Of a DNA stretch of 64,000 nucleotides, positions 17,485 to 26,165 are shown piece after piece. This DNA comes from Dietzia sp032248695 (GTDB lineage Bacteria; Actinomycetota; Actinomycetes; Mycobacteriales; Mycobacteriaceae). Every line of letters begins with the position of its first letter. The stretch's first letter is position 1. The stretch spans positions 1 to 64,000 of the forward strand of contig NZ_JAVHXC010000001.1 of NCBI RefSeq assembly GCF_032248695.1. Reading direction: 5' to 3'. The position numbers and the translations under genes were made by a program. Under the pieces are notes generated by a model. That model did not search any database, was not told the origin of the DNA, and saw only the letters and a list, made by a program, of their open reading frames with translations.

Positions 17485-18111
17485 GTGGGAGAGCTACTCG
17501 TCATAGTGGGGCTGGTGGTCGCGGTGATCGCGATCGTCGGGATCATCGTCAGGGCCCGGGGCGGTACGAAGCCCGCCACGGCCGCCCCCCGCCGCGACCC
17601 GCTCGCCGCCGACCAGCCCGTCCACGGCTTCGGCCCGCGCGAGCTCGGCCCCGGCGCCATCGTCGCCTACGGCGGTGTCGACTACGTGGTGCGCGGGTCC
17701 ATCACCCTGCGCCAGGGGCCCTACATCTGGTGGGAACACCTCCTCGAGGGCGGCGACGGCGCGCAGTGGCTGGGGGTCGAGGAGGACGAGGGGACGCTCG
17801 AACTCACCTGGTGGACCACGCGCAAGGGCCTGGGTGTCAGCCCCGGCCCCGAGGTGGTCGTCGACGACCGGGTCCACCGTCCCGAGGAGTCGGGCGAGGC
17901 GGAGTACTCGTGCGAGGGGACCACCGGACTGCCCGAGCGCGGGCGGATGCGGTACCAGGACATGCGCACCGGGGACGGGAGCTCGCTGCTGTCGTTCGAG
18001 AACTGGGACGGGGCTGGCTGGGAGGTCTCGTCGGGTCGCCCGATGTCCCGGGGTGAGCTGACCGTCTACCCGGCCCCTCCCGCGGCCGGCGACCCGGACT
18101 ACCGGCGGTGA
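17485..18111 (+). CDS. DUF4178 membrane-anchored protein
   Basis: The 208-residue protein has one N-terminal membrane helix (LLVIVGLVVAVIAIVGIIV), then a soluble beta-rich domain that matches the DUF4178 family (ELGPGAIVAYGGVDYVVRG, then a WWEHLLEGG segment). It is the first gene of a five-gene operon with 4-nt overlaps, equivalent to M. tuberculosis Rv2597–Rv2601. Function is unknown. The GTG start has a GGAG site upstream. Confidence 0.8.
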   Translation: MGELLVIVGLVVAVIAIVGIIVRARGGTKPATAAPRRDPLAADQPVHGFGPRELGPGAIVAYGGVDYVVRGSITLRQGPYIWWEHLLEGGDGAQWLGVEEDEGTLELTWWTTRKGLGVSPGPEVVVDDRVHRPEESGEAEYSCEGTTGLPERGRMRYQDMRTGDGSSLLSFENWDGAGWEVSSGRPMSRGELTVYPAPPAAGDPDYRR

Positions 18112-18680
18112 CCGTGCGAGAGCTGGCCGCGGAACCGAGCGACGTGGCGGCCGGGGCGCTGGGATACCGGGTCGGCGTGACGCCCGAGCGTGACGCCCTC
18201 CTGTCGACCGTCCTCGAACACCCGGAACACGACATCGCTCTACGCCTGTCGATCCTCGGTGCGTCCCACGCGGTGACGCTCCTGATCGACGGCCGCGACA
18301 CGATGACCGAGGAGGTGTCCTGTCTGGCGACCTCCGCCGGGGGAGCCCCGCTGCCGGCCCAGGTGACCTGCCCCGGACCGTGGGGCGTCCACCACCTCCG
18401 CGGGGACACCGAGACACTCTCCGCCGACGCCTTCTCCGCGCTGGTGGACCGCCTGACCGCTCTCGCTGCGCACGACCCGGCGGTGCTCGCCGGACGGTTC
18501 CCGGGCTCGGAGGGCGCGTTGACGGTGGTGGCCCCGACGCCGGACGACACCGGCTGGTCCTGGGACACGTGGCATCTCTACCCCGCCGGCGAGGAGGCCG
18601 GCGGCGGCGGGGACGTCGTCAGCACGACCTCCCGCCTGCACGTCGCCGGGATCGGCGTGGCCGCGGAGGTGGCCTCGTGA
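18108..18680 (+). CDS. DUF2617 family protein
   Basis: This soluble 190-residue protein has no signal peptide. The pattern LRLSILGASHAVTLL followed by LRGDTETLSADAFSALVDRL is that of the DUF2617 family found beside DUF4178 genes. It overlaps the preceding gene by 4 nt and the following gene by 4 nt. No catalytic motif is evident. A cytosolic partner of the membrane proteins around it is a reasonable inference. Confidence 0.75.
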   Translation: MTVRELAAEPSDVAAGALGYRVGVTPERDALLSTVLEHPEHDIALRLSILGASHAVTLLIDGRDTMTEEVSCLATSAGGAPLPAQVTCPGPWGVHHLRGDTETLSADAFSALVDRLTALAAHDPAVLAGRFPGSEGALTVVAPTPDDTGWSWDTWHLYPAGEEAGGGGDVVSTTSRLHVAGIGVAAEVAS

Positions 18681-19096
18681 AGCCCCACCGCGGGTGGATC
18701 ATCGCCCTCGTCGCCGGGCTGTGCGCGGTCCTGCTGGGCCTCGCACTGGTGGGCGCCGGCACGAACGCCGTGCGCTACGTCCGCGAGAACTACACCCCGG
18801 TGGCCGGCGCGTCCCAGACCTACGAGTGCCGGGGCGACCGCGACGCCACGGCGAGGGACATCAGCGACCACGAGCGACCGGACGCCGACCAGCTCAACGA
18901 GGACACCCGGTATCTCCGGTACGGGGACGACATGATCATCGTCGGCCGGTCCGGCGACCTCGCCTGCCGGGTCCAGCTCGACGAGAACTCCCGCACGCTC
19001 CGTTCCGGAGGATTCATCTTCCTCGGCGGGGCCTTCGGCCCCGGCAGCCCGGCCCGGTCCGCCGGAGGCAGTTCCGGCGGGGTGGGTGCGAAGTGA
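18677..19096 (+). CDS. DUF4247 family membrane-anchored protein
   Basis: The 139-residue product has a single N-terminal membrane helix (WIIALVAGLCAVLLGLALV) and an exported domain with two Cys residues (YECRG and LACRVQL) that could form a disulfide outside the cytoplasm. The C-terminus is Gly/Ser-rich, ending GGSSGGVGAK. The sequence fits the DUF4247 family, which is nearly always encoded with DUF350 and DUF4178 genes. GTG 18677 overlaps the previous stop. Confidence 0.75.
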   Translation: MKPHRGWIIALVAGLCAVLLGLALVGAGTNAVRYVRENYTPVAGASQTYECRGDRDATARDISDHERPDADQLNEDTRYLRYGDDMIIVGRSGDLACRVQLDENSRTLRSGGFIFLGGAFGPGSPARSAGGSSGGVGAK

Positions 19097-19139
19097 CCCC
19101 CCGGAAGACCGCTCACGACACGACCCCCGAGGAGACACG

Positions 19140-19592
19140 GTGACCATCGCCGCCGGACCCGCCGACCACGTACCCGAACTGCTGGACGGGATCGGGGTGT
19201 CGCTCGCCTACTTCGGAGTGGGCGCCCTGGTCCTGGCGCTGGGGTTCGTCATGCTGGACCTGCTGACGCCGGGGAGCCTGCGCCACCACGTCTTCGTCGA
19301 TCACCGCCCCAACGCGGCGGCGCTGTTCGCCTCCTCGGCGATCTCCCTCGCGATCATCGTCGTCACCGTGATGACCAACGCCTCGGACTCCCTCGTGCTG
19401 GGACTCATCGACGTCGCCGTCTACGGCCTGCTCGGGGTCATCTTCCAGGCGGTCACCCTGGTGATCCTGGAAGTGCTGGTCCCCGGGCGGTTCCGTGACC
19501 TCGTCAGCGCCCCGAGGTTCAGCACCGCCGTGCTCGCCGTCGCGGCCACCCTGCTCGCCGTCGCCGCCGTCAACGCGGCCGCCATTGCCTGA
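19140..19592 (+). CDS. DUF350 family integral membrane protein
   Basis: The 150-residue protein has four membrane helices: about residues 15–40, 60–80, 90–118 and 130–150. The pattern matches DUF350 (YjfL-like) proteins. I chose GTG 19140 because a GGAG site lies just upstream; an earlier in-frame start at 19086 would overlap the previous gene and add a charged tail. Function is unknown. Confidence 0.8.
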   Translation: MTIAAGPADHVPELLDGIGVSLAYFGVGALVLALGFVMLDLLTPGSLRHHVFVDHRPNAAALFASSAISLAIIVVTVMTNASDSLVLGLIDVAVYGLLGVIFQAVTLVILEVLVPGRFRDLVSAPRFSTAVLAVAATLLAVAAVNAAAIA

Positions 19593-21216
19593 CGAGGTCC
19601 GCACGGCGGGGGCCGTGCGGACCGGGGCCGAGCCCGCCGGACGTCCCGCGCCGCGCGCGGGCCGCTGGTGGCGCCCGGTCGTCCTGGCCTCCGTCGCGGC
19701 CTGCGCCGCCTGCGGGCTCATCTACGAGCTCGCCCTCCTCACGCTCGCGACCACCGTCCAGGGCGGCGGGATCGTCGCCACGAGTCTCGTGGTGGCCGGG
19801 TACGTCGCGGCCCTCGGCCTCGGCGCGCTGCTGGCCAAGCCGTTCGTCGACCGCCCGGCGTCGAGTTTCATCGGCGTCGAGGCGACGCTGGGTCTGGTCG
19901 GCGGTGTGTCGGCCACAGCCCTCTACGTCACCTTCACGACCCTCGGGTCGGACGCGGCGTCCCTGGTCACGCTCGTGGTGGCCACCGCCGCGATCGGGAT
20001 GCTGGTGGGCGCAGAGGTCCCGCTGCTCATGTCCCTGTTGCAGACCGGCCGGCGGACCGGGTCGGCCGAAGCCGGTCGGGTGCTGGCCGATCTCAACGCC
20101 GCCGACTACCTGGGCGCGCTCGTCGGGGGACTGTCGTGGCCGTTCCTGCTCCTGCCGTCGTTCGGGATGCAGCAGGCCGCCGCCATCACGGGGCTGGTCA
20201 ACGTCGCCGCCGCGGCCGTGTTGCTCGCCCTGGCGCTGCGGGGCCTGCTGTCCCGGACACAGACCGTCGTCGCGGCGCTGTCACTGGCACTGGTCGCGGC
20301 CCTGCTGGGCACTCTGCTCGTTGCTCTCGACGGCGTGACCGAGTGGTCGAGGTCCAAGCTCTACCCGGACCCGGTGCTCTCCCACACCCAGTCCGCGTAC
20401 CAGGAGATCGTCGTCACCAGGGCGCGCTACAACGGGCGTACCGACCGCCGGCTCTACCTCGACGGCACCCTCCAGTACTCGAGCCTCGACGAGTACCGGT
20501 ACACCGAGGCGCTCGTCCAACCCGCCGTGGCGGGCCGGCCCCGCGATGTTCTGGTGCTCGGAGGCGGCGACGGACTGGCGGCCCGGGATCTCCTGGCCGT
20601 GCCAGGGGTCCGGCGGGTGGTCCAGGTGGAGCTCGATCCGGCCGTGCTGGAGGTCGCCCGCACCGAGCTGCTCGCGGACAACCGGGGGTCCCTCGACGAC
20701 CCGCGGGTGGAGGTCGTGGTGGACGACGCCTTCGCGTGGCTACGCCGCGGCGGCGACGGGGCGGTGCCGCCGGGCGGTTTCGGGGCGGTGCTCGTGGATC
20801 TGCCCGATCCGCGCAACGCCGCCCTGTCCCGCCTGTACTCGGAGGAGTTCTACGGTCTCGTGCGCGGGGTGACCGGTGAGAACGGCCTGATGGTCGTGCA
20901 GTCGGGGAGTCCGTTCTCCACGCCGCGGCAGTTCTGGCGGACCGTGGCCACGGTGGACTCGGCGGGGTGGGGGACGACCCCGTACCACGTGCACGTCCCC
21001 ACGTTCGGTGACTGGGGCTTCGTCCTGGCCTCGGCCGACGGTGACGCCCCCGAGCTCCGACTGCGCCCCGACGTCTCCGGGCTGCGCTACCTCGACGCGG
21101 GGACCCTCGAGGCCGCTGGCCGGTTCGGACGGGATGTGGCGCCGCTGCGCCTCGAACCGTCCACACTCGACCGCCCCAGGATCCTCGACGACGCCCGGCG
21201 GGGCTATGAGCGGTGA
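19585..21216 (+). CDS. speE: Membrane-bound spermidine-synthase-like aminopropyltransferase
   Basis: The N-terminal half (about residues 30–250) forms several membrane helices. The C-terminal half is a polyamine aminopropyltransferase domain with YLDGTLQYSSLDEYRYTEAL, the SAM-binding VLVLGGGDGLAARDLL and the active-site VDLPDP segment. Fusions of this kind are annotated speE (Rv2601 in M. tuberculosis). Whether the product makes spermidine or another aminopropylated compound is unclear, since no SAM decarboxylase gene lies nearby. The start is uncertain: TTG 19585 overlaps the previous gene by 8 nt. Confidence 0.8.
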   Translation: MPDEVRTAGAVRTGAEPAGRPAPRAGRWWRPVVLASVAACAACGLIYELALLTLATTVQGGGIVATSLVVAGYVAALGLGALLAKPFVDRPASSFIGVEATLGLVGGVSATALYVTFTTLGSDAASLVTLVVATAAIGMLVGAEVPLLMSLLQTGRRTGSAEAGRVLADLNAADYLGALVGGLSWPFLLLPSFGMQQAAAITGLVNVAAAAVLLALALRGLLSRTQTVVAALSLALVAALLGTLLVALDGVTEWSRSKLYPDPVLSHTQSAYQEIVVTRARYNGRTDRRLYLDGTLQYSSLDEYRYTEALVQPAVAGRPRDVLVLGGGDGLAARDLLAVPGVRRVVQVELDPAVLEVARTELLADNRGSLDDPRVEVVVDDAFAWLRRGGDGAVPPGGFGAVLVDLPDPRNAALSRLYSEEFYGLVRGVTGENGLMVVQSGSPFSTPRQFWRTVATVDSAGWGTTPYHVHVPTFGDWGFVLASADGDAPELRLRPDVSGLRYLDAGTLEAAGRFGRDVAPLRLEPSTLDRPRILDDARRGYER

Positions 21217-21323
21217 CCGCGGTGGTCCCGGGACGCCCCCGGGCGGGGAACACGAGGCGGCGGCGGACCGTTGTACCCGGGTGAAAGCGGTTCGACCAGG
21301 TGGGCACGGGCGAGGAGGGACAC

Positions 21324-22463
21324 ATGGCGGATGAGCGTGGGCAACGGACCGCACGGGACCGGATCGTGTCCGACGTCGACCGCATGTGTCGCGGAGAGGG
21401 GCGGCCACCGGTCGCGGAGCTGTCCGACCGGTCGGCACTGCTCGTGGCCTGTGGCCTGGTCGAGCCCAGGATCGCCGACGTGGTGCTGGCCCGGCTCCAC
21501 CGGAACCTGCCGTTCCCGACGGTCGGGGGCTTCCACCGGGTCCGGATCATCGAGGAGCAGCGCCACGACCTGAGGCGGACGATCGACAGCCCCGCTCCGT
21601 CGATGTTGCGGATGGCCCTGCGGACCCGGCTGGCGGATCTGGACCGCAAATACCTGATGCTCCGGACGGGCTTCACCCGCGGGACCGGCGTCTGGGCCTT
21701 CCGGGTCAAGGACATCCGGGCCGACCGTCGACGCGGCGTCCATCTGGACACGGACGACCGGGGGCGGCTCTTCGACGCCCTGGCCTCGACACCGACGATG
21801 GCCCCGGTGCCCCTGGTTCCCAGGACGATAGGCGAACTGGGGACGGTGGCCGCGGCCTACGGCCAGCGGGAGATGGGCCGGGTCGTGTTGCCGCAGCGCG
21901 TACAGAACGTGGTCTCCTCGCTGCCCGCCATACCCCGGATCCGTCCGGACCGGCGTCGCATCCCGGAGATGTACACCGCCATGGTGATGGAGGTGGGCGG
22001 TCTCTATGACCGACTGCAACGGGCGTACGCCCGGGGTGGTCGGGCGGTGGAGGAGATCCGCCTGCAGTTCGACGCCGAATCCGAGCTCGTGGGCCTCGCG
22101 GGGGACCTGTGTCGCCTGCGGGAGGCGTCCGCGTCGGGCGGCGTGCCCCCCGCCCGCGACGGCTTCACCACCCTCACCGGTCTCGGGGACGCCATCGACC
22201 GGGTGTGGGCGGAGGTGGTGGAGCGCGCCGTCGCGTTCCGCGAGCTCGTCGAGTCGGTCGAGGCCCGCGCCGAGTCCGCGGTCGCGGAGGCGGAACGGCT
22301 CGCCGGTATCGCCCGTGACAACGGCGTCCGGCCACCGACCGCGGCGCACCGCCCGACCCCCGCCGACCTCGCGGCGGAGCACCTCGCGGCGCGCGCGGGG
22401 GACCGGATGCTCTCGACCGAGGCGATGCGCCGGCTCCGCGGCCAGATCGACCCCGATCGCTGA
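21324..22463 (+). CDS. Unrecognised 379-residue protein upstream of secA2
   Basis: I do not recognise this family. The protein is soluble, rich in Arg and Ala, with no signal peptide or membrane helix. A helical stretch around residues 295–345 (many Ala, Glu and Arg) could form a coiled coil. There are few Cys residues and no obvious catalytic motif. ATG 21324 has a strong GAGGAGGG ribosome site. It stands alone between the speE operon and secA2 and has no counterpart that I know of in the M. tuberculosis order. Confidence 0.75.
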   Translation: MADERGQRTARDRIVSDVDRMCRGEGRPPVAELSDRSALLVACGLVEPRIADVVLARLHRNLPFPTVGGFHRVRIIEEQRHDLRRTIDSPAPSMLRMALRTRLADLDRKYLMLRTGFTRGTGVWAFRVKDIRADRRRGVHLDTDDRGRLFDALASTPTMAPVPLVPRTIGELGTVAAAYGQREMGRVVLPQRVQNVVSSLPAIPRIRPDRRRIPEMYTAMVMEVGGLYDRLQRAYARGGRAVEEIRLQFDAESELVGLAGDLCRLREASASGGVPPARDGFTTLTGLGDAIDRVWAEVVERAVAFRELVESVEARAESAVAEAERLAGIARDNGVRPPTAAHRPTPADLAAEHLAARAGDRMLSTEAMRRLRGQIDPDR

Positions 22464-22550
22464 CGCCGCGACCGGCGGGGCGCGGACCCGGGGAGGTCGG
22501 GCCCTGCGTACGGTGGGATCAACTGTTCGTGACGGGGAAGGACTCCACGC

Positions 22551-24848
22551 GTGGGACTGGCCAACCGCTTCTGGAAGCTGATGGGCTCCACCCAGGGCCG
22601 CGACACCTCGCGCGCCCAGAGCGCGGTCGAGGCGTCGCACGGGTACGACGACTGGGCCGCGGGCCTGGACGACGGCGAGTTCGCGGACGCCGCGCACGGC
22701 CTCGACCTCTTCGGTGACGCCCCCGAGGACCTGGCGCGGTTCCTCGCCCTGGCGAGGGAGGCCGCCACCCGGGCGGTCGGCCTGCGACCGTTCGACGTGC
22801 AGCTCCAGGGGGCCCTGCGGATGTTCGCCGGCGACGTCGTGGAGATGGCCACCGGCGAGGGCAAGACCCTCTCCGGGGCCGTCGCCGCGGCCGGGTACGC
22901 CCTTCAGGGGCACACCGTCCACGTGATCTCGGTCAACGACTACCTCGCGGCCCGCGACGCCGGGTGGATGGGGCCCATGCTCGAGTTGCTCGGGTTGTCG
23001 GTCGGCCACGTGACGGAGGCGTCGACCCGTGACGAGCGCCGTGTCGCCTACGCCTGCGACGTGACCTACGGTTCGGTGTCGGAGATCGGGTTCGACGTCC
23101 TGCGGGAGCAGCTCGTGACCGATCCCGCTGATCTCATCTCGCCGACCACCGACGTGGCGCTCGTGGACGAGGCGGACTCCGTGCTCGTCGACGAGGCACT
23201 GGTCCCGCTGGTACTCGCGGGATCGACCTCCGGCGAGGCGCCGACCGGGGAGGTCCTGGCGGCCGTGCGCAAGCTGCGCCCCGGGCGGCACTACGAGACG
23301 GACTCCGAGCGACGCAACATCTTCCTGACCGATGACGGGGCGGAGGCCATCGAGGCCGAGCTCGGGATCGACGATCTCTACGACGCCGAGCACGTGGGCA
23401 CGACCCTCGTCCAGGTCAACGTCGCCCTGCACGCGTGCTTCCTGCTGCGCAGGGACGTCGACTACATCGTCCGCGACGGCCGGGTCCAGCTGGTCAACGC
23501 CTCCCGCGGCAGGGTCGCCGAGCTGCAGCGGTGGCCGGACGGGCTCCAGGCCGCGGTCGAGGCCAAGGAGGGTGTCGCGGTCTCCGAGGCGGGACAGATC
23601 CTCGACAGCCTCACGGTCCAGGCGTTCATCGGTCGGTACGACAAGGTGTGCGGCATGACCGGTACCGCGCTGGCCGCCGGGGCGCAGCTGCGCGAGTTCT
23701 ACTCCCTGGGGGTGTCCCAGATCGAGCAGAACACCCCGAACATCCGCGTCGACGAGGCCGACCGGACCTACATCGACAACGACAGCAAGACGCGTGCGCT
23801 CGTCGACCACATCGCCGCGGTCCACGCCACGGGTCAGCCGGTGTTGGTCGGGACCCACGACGTCGCCGAGTCGGAGGCGCTCGCCGCCCGGCTCGCGGAG
23901 AAGGGCGTCCGGTGTTCGGTCCTCAACGCCAAGAACGACGAGGAGGAGGCGGCGATCATCGCGGAGGCGGGCGATGTGGGCAACGTCACCGTGTCCACGC
24001 AGATGGCCGGCCGCGGGACGGACATCCGTCTCGGGGGGTCCGACGAGGCCCGGCGCGACGAGGTGGTGGCGCTGGGCGGGCTCCACGTGGTGGGCACGGG
24101 TCGGCACCGGACCGAGCGGCTGGACAACCAGTTGCGGGGACGGTCGGGGCGCCAGGGCGATCCGGGCAGCTCGGTGTTCTTCGCGGCGATGGACGACCCG
24201 GTGGTGACGTCGGCGCTCGAGCCCGAGAAGATCCCGACCGCGCACGACCGGATCACCGGTCTGCTCAAGGGCAACCGCGGCCGGGACGCGGTCGACCACG
24301 CGCAGCGGGTCACCGAGGGGCAGATGTTGGAGATCCACGCCAACACCTGGCGCTACAGCCGACTGCTCGCGGAGCAGCGTGACATCCTCGCCGAGCGTCG
24401 GGCGGCGTTGCTGCTCACCGAGAAGGCCTTCGAGGAGCTCACCACACACGATCCCGAGCGGGGCGCGCGCCTGGTCGAGGCGCACGGACGCGACGCGGTG
24501 GTGCAGGGTTGCCGGGAGATCATGTTGTGGCACCTCGACAGGGGGTGGGCCCGTCACCTGGAGACGATGAACGACGTCCGCGAGTCCATCCACCTCCGTG
24601 CTCTCGGCCGCGAGAACCCGCTCGACGAGTTCCACCGGATCGCGATCGACCATTTCCGCGATCTCGCGGCGGACGCGGTCCGCGAGTCGGAGGCCACCTT
24701 CGCCGAGATCGAGTTCACCGACTCCGGGGTGGACCTCGAGGCGAACTCGATGGCGCGTCCGACGTCGACCTGGACGTACATGGTGCACGACAACCCGATG
24801 GCGGCCGGTGGCAGCGTGTTCTCCGGGATGATGTCGACGTTCCGATGA
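22551..24848 (+). CDS. secA2: Accessory preprotein translocase ATPase SecA2
   Basis: SecA2 drives export of a subset of proteins through SecYEG in mycobacteria and relatives. The 765-residue protein has Walker A ATGEGKT (100–106), the DEAD box in LVDEADSVLVDEA and the GRSGRQGDPGSS motif of the second ATPase domain. It is shorter than housekeeping SecA and lacks the C-terminal zinc-binding Cys motif, which together with the neighbours (pgsA2, gcvH, garA) identifies SecA2 (Rv1821). It overlaps the next gene by ATGA. Confidence 0.94.
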   Translation: MGLANRFWKLMGSTQGRDTSRAQSAVEASHGYDDWAAGLDDGEFADAAHGLDLFGDAPEDLARFLALAREAATRAVGLRPFDVQLQGALRMFAGDVVEMATGEGKTLSGAVAAAGYALQGHTVHVISVNDYLAARDAGWMGPMLELLGLSVGHVTEASTRDERRVAYACDVTYGSVSEIGFDVLREQLVTDPADLISPTTDVALVDEADSVLVDEALVPLVLAGSTSGEAPTGEVLAAVRKLRPGRHYETDSERRNIFLTDDGAEAIEAELGIDDLYDAEHVGTTLVQVNVALHACFLLRRDVDYIVRDGRVQLVNASRGRVAELQRWPDGLQAAVEAKEGVAVSEAGQILDSLTVQAFIGRYDKVCGMTGTALAAGAQLREFYSLGVSQIEQNTPNIRVDEADRTYIDNDSKTRALVDHIAAVHATGQPVLVGTHDVAESEALAARLAEKGVRCSVLNAKNDEEEAAIIAEAGDVGNVTVSTQMAGRGTDIRLGGSDEARRDEVVALGGLHVVGTGRHRTERLDNQLRGRSGRQGDPGSSVFFAAMDDPVVTSALEPEKIPTAHDRITGLLKGNRGRDAVDHAQRVTEGQMLEIHANTWRYSRLLAEQRDILAERRAALLLTEKAFEELTTHDPERGARLVEAHGRDAVVQGCREIMLWHLDRGWARHLETMNDVRESIHLRALGRENPLDEFHRIAIDHFRDLAADAVRESEATFAEIEFTDSGVDLEANSMARPTSTWTYMVHDNPMAAGGSVFSGMMSTFR

Positions 24849-25609
24849 ACGCGGCACGTGAGGCCCGGCGCGAGACCGACCTGAGGGACTGGCGGACCGG
24901 TGAGGGCCGCGTCCTGGGTGCCCGCATCCCCCCGCCGCGGGACGGTCATCTCTCCGCGGCGGTCCCACCGGGTCTCGGGCCCGAACGCCCGCCGCGTGAC
25001 CCGGAGGTCAGCGACCGGTTCTGGACGCTGCCCAACGCGATCTCGCTGGGGCGGATCGCCCTCATCCCCGTGCTGATCGCCAGCATCCTCGCCTGGGACG
25101 ACGCGACGTTGGCGCTGTGGCTGCTCGGCGTCCTGGTCGTCTCGGACTGGCTCGACGGGAAGATCGCGAGGCTCTGGAACATGCGGTCGGTGTGGGGGGA
25201 GCGACTCGACCCCATCGCCGACCGGATCCTCGTGGCCGCCGTCCCGGTGACGTTCGCCCTGGCGGGTCTCATACCCGCCTGGATCGTCGTCGTCCTGGTG
25301 GCGCGGGACCTGCTCCTCGTGGCCACCCTGCCCGTCTACCGGCGACGCGGACTCGACCCGGAGGTGACCTACCTGGGCAAGGCGGCGACGTTCGCGCTGT
25401 TCTGGTCGTTCCCCCTGCTGTTGGCCGGCCACGCAGGGGTGCCGGGTGGCGGAGCTTTCCAGATCGTCGGGGAGGCGTGCCTCTACTGGGGCGTCGGTCT
25501 GTACGTGTGGAGCGGCGGCATCTATCTGTGGCAGGCGCGGAACATCGTCCGCGCGGTTCCCCTGCGGCGGGTGCGATCGGCTGCTGTGGGCCCGTCCGAC
25601 GGTGTGTAA
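24845..25609 (+). CDS. pgsA2: CDP-alcohol phosphatidyltransferase (PgsA2-like)
   Basis: The integral membrane enzyme joins a CDP-diacylglycerol to an alcohol head group. The complete CDP-OH-P motif DGxxAR-x8-G-x3-D-x3-D is present, from DGKIAR to DPIADR, around residues 102–125, with about five membrane helices after it. A hydrophilic N-terminal extension of about 60 residues precedes the domain. The product could be phosphatidylglycerol phosphate or cardiolipin; the head group cannot be read from the sequence. ATG 24845 overlaps the secA2 stop. Confidence 0.85.
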   Translation: MNAAREARRETDLRDWRTGEGRVLGARIPPPRDGHLSAAVPPGLGPERPPRDPEVSDRFWTLPNAISLGRIALIPVLIASILAWDDATLALWLLGVLVVSDWLDGKIARLWNMRSVWGERLDPIADRILVAAVPVTFALAGLIPAWIVVVLVARDLLLVATLPVYRRRGLDPEVTYLGKAATFALFWSFPLLLAGHAGVPGGGAFQIVGEACLYWGVGLYVWSGGIYLWQARNIVRAVPLRRVRSAAVGPSDGV

Positions 25610-25612
25610 TGT
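25607..25612 (+). promoter_or_regulatory. -10 box (TAATGT) upstream of gcvH
   Basis: TAATGT overlaps the pgsA2 stop codon and is followed by 6 nt and an ATG (25619). Transcription would begin on that ATG, which opens a 13-codon reading frame running into the gcvH start. Confidence 0.5.
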
Positions 25613-25618
25613 CGCCAG

Positions 25619-25660
25619 ATGGAATTCCCAGTGAGCCACTCGAGAAGGGCGCATCAGTGA
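25619..25660 (+). CDS. Putative leaderless leader peptide of gcvH (13 codons)
   Basis: The frame ATG…TGA encodes MEFPVSHSRRAHQ. Its ATG coincides with the predicted transcription start and its TGA overlaps the gcvH GTG (GTGA, 25657–25660). Terminating ribosomes could therefore re-initiate on gcvH. There is no direct evidence of translation and the peptide resembles nothing I know. Confidence 0.35.
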   Translation: MEFPVSHSRRAHQ

Positions 25661-26061
25661 GCGATCAGAACATCCCCGACCAGCTCCGGTACACCGATGA
25701 GCACGAGTGGGTGGAGCGGGTGTCGGACACCCGGGTCCGAATCGGCATCACCGAGTACGCGCAGTCGAAGCTCGGCGACATCGTGTTCGTCCAGCTCCCG
25801 GACGTCGGCGGGGAGACCGAGTCGGGTGAGCCGTTCGGCGAGGTGGAGTCGCCCAAGAGCGTCTCGGACCTGTACGCGCCGCTCAGCGGCAAGGTCGTCG
25901 AGGTGAACACCGCCCTCGAGACGTCTCCCGAGCTGGTCAACTCCGACCCGTACGGGGAGGGGTGGATCATCGTCCTCGAGATCGCGGACGTCGACGACCT
26001 GGAGGCCCAGCTCGAGCAGACGCTGGACTCGGACGGGTACGCCAAGATCACGGAGAGCTGA
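25657..26061 (+). CDS. gcvH: Glycine cleavage system H protein
   Basis: GcvH carries the aminomethyl group on a lipoyl arm between the P, T and L proteins. The 134-residue protein shows RYTDEHEWV near the start and the lipoylation site K67 in GEVESPKSVSDLYAP. A GAAGGG ribosome site precedes GTG 25657. gcvP is 3 kb downstream and gcvT is not in the window. Confidence 0.96.
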   Translation: MSDQNIPDQLRYTDEHEWVERVSDTRVRIGITEYAQSKLGDIVFVQLPDVGGETESGEPFGEVESPKSVSDLYAPLSGKVVEVNTALETSPELVNSDPYGEGWIIVLEIADVDDLEAQLEQTLDSDGYAKITES

Positions 26062-26106
26062 GCGGATCGCCGACGCCCCCTGCCCACGCGGGCGTCGACT
26101 CCGACA

Positions 26107-26112
26107 TAGAAT
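26107..26112 (+). promoter_or_regulatory. -10 box (TAGAAT) of garA
   Basis: TAGAAT predicts a transcript start near 26119 and a 5' leader of about 47 nt, which contains a perfect hairpin before the ribosome site. No clear -35 hexamer is seen. Confidence 0.45.
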
Positions 26113-26129
26113 CAACTGCACCGTACGGT

Positions 26130-26147
26130 GAGCCCGCTTTCGGGCTC
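26130..26147 (+). promoter_or_regulatory. Perfect hairpin in the garA 5' leader
   Basis: GAGCCCG (26130–26136) pairs with CGGGCTC (26141–26147) around the loop CTTT. The GAGGAGA ribosome site begins only about 4 nt later. There is no T-run, so this looks more like a stability or translation element than a terminator. Confidence 0.5.
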
Positions 26148-26165
26148 GGACGAGGAGAGACGAAC

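Noticed and set aside
21204..24968. A 1254-codon open frame on the minus strand opposite secA2 and the preceding gene
   Set aside because: It is antisense to genes with clear motifs and ribosome sites. Long antisense frames without stops are expected at this GC content. Its translation shows no domain and has the His/Asp/Gly/Arg bias of shadow frames.
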